From Closterium sp. Naga37s-1 (lineage: Eukaryota > Streptophyta > Zygnematophyceae > Desmidiales > Closteriaceae): a DNA stretch of 64,000 nt. Under the pieces are notes generated by a model. That model was not told the origin of the DNA. It searched no databases and saw only the letters and a list, made by a program, of their open reading frames with translations. Positions 63,470 to 64,000 of this stretch are shown piece after piece. The first letter of the stretch is position 1. Each line of letters begins with the position of its first letter. The DNA is taken from positions 124,001 to 188,000 of the forward strand of contig CANJKZ010000544.1 of assembly GCA_947471745.1 (NCBI GenBank), read 5' to 3'. Made by a program: the position numbers and the translations under genes.

Positions 63470-63938
63470 TAACACAGGAATATTCAGAATATTCAGCCCC
63501 AGGTGGTCTCAGGTGACAGGTCGCTGCACCTGCTGCTGTGGCTGGTACTTCTCCGACCGGGCACAGTCGCCATGTTAACAACTGTGGTGACTGTAGGGGA
63601 TTAGACAATGAAATGAAGCAGAACGGATATGGTGCTCCTGCTGCCGCTGCTGGTAGCCCACCGAACAGGCACAGTCGCCATGTGAGCTTTGCCAGGGCAG
63701 CAGTGACGATAGCCTCGTTTGCTGAATCCGGTCCGGAGTAGGGCTAATTTTTTGTTTTTAGCAACCCTTATGATCAATGTTGCACTTGTTCAAAACCCTG
63801 ATTATCAGTGTGACCCCTTGTGAAAAAACTTTTCCATCAGGGTTTCTGCTTGTTTTGAAAATTCTACCTTGGGGCATCAGTGTACAAATTTTTCAAACCC
63901 TGATGAAATTGTTATTAACAGAGCATACAATAACAATC
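63470..63938 (+). other. 3' region of TGS1
   Basis: Contains two copies of GGCACAGTCGCCATGT, 108 bp apart (about 63560 and 63668), and several AAACCCTGAT / ATCAGGGTTT words (63796-63916) that can pair. No further TGS1 domain is expected. Confidence 0.5.
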
Positions 63939-64000
63939 TTAGTCATCATCATCAAACATGCCAAACGGGTGTTGCTCGTGGTCACTTTCTTCTTCTGGCT
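63939..64000 (-). CDS. Possible C-terminus of an acidic-tailed protein, 5' part outside window
   Basis: The minus strand from the window edge reads PEEESDHEQHPFGMFDDDD then TAA (63941-63939). Such acidic ends are common, so no function can be given. It could be chance; about 20 codons are visible. Confidence 0.3.
   Translation of the reverse strand, partial: PEEESDHEQHPFGMFDDDD

Overview
The window looks like nuclear DNA of a plant-lineage eukaryote, most likely a streptophyte green alga. A zygnematophyte such as Closterium is my guess from the style of its copia elements; the sequence does not prove it. The evidence is: GT-AG introns, one spliced host gene for trimethylguanosine synthase (TGS1) with a WW domain as in plants, several Ty1/copia retrotransposons primed by initiator-Met tRNA (primer sites close to TGGTATCAGAGC), a hAT transposon and a Crypton-type tyrosine recombinase. 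Nothing bacterial is present.

The first ~57 kb is nearly all mobile DNA, nested several layers deep. I resolved the layers from terminal repeats and target-site duplications (TSDs). From left to right: a decayed Crypton-like recombinase gene (1-1975, minus, running off the left edge). Copia element A (3318-~8676, plus, 3' truncated, integrase deleted), split inside gag by a 1.48 kb non-autonomous LTR element (4918-6398, TSD CAGCG). A ~3 kb stretch with no recognisable gene and a long CA-rich microsatellite. Old copia element C (12253-33324, minus), split by copia B (12924-20821, TSD CGGCG), copia D (21620-27930, TSD CCGTC) and a probable solo LTR (30092-30676). Copia B is itself split by a 345 bp miniature LTR element (16366-16710, TSD CCAGG). 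A hAT transposon (33477-48530) split by LARD1 (33544-35156, TSD GACCC) and LARD2 (38834-48308, TSD CTTTA). LARD2 holds an intact young autonomous copia element F (40969-47445, TSD AGCCC). Copia E (48541-56501, plus, TSD AACAT) follows directly.

The right end holds CCCCATCC simple-sequence arrays split by a ~606 bp inverted-repeat element (57536-58141), then the host TGS1 gene (about 58625-63469, plus). TGS1 methylates m7G caps of snRNA/snoRNA to the 2,2,7-trimethyl form. Several exon-sized segments of this gene are tandemly duplicated, including the SAM-binding motif exon (2 copies) and a downstream exon (4 copies, exact 144 bp period). The last 62 bases may carry the acidic C-terminus of a minus-strand gene.

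The most novel item is the 345 bp element. It has 138 bp LTRs differing at one base, a 69 bp interior that is almost only primer site and polypurine tract, and consensus-matching RNA polymerase III A and B boxes astride the LTR/primer-site junction. This is a tRNA-type analogue of what Cassandra TRIMs do with 5S promoters. How the elements interact: element F encodes every copia function and could act now. The LARDs and the 345 bp element encode nothing and must borrow enzymes. A, B, D and E share LTR core, primer site and polypurine tract with the LARDs, which suggests related machinery.
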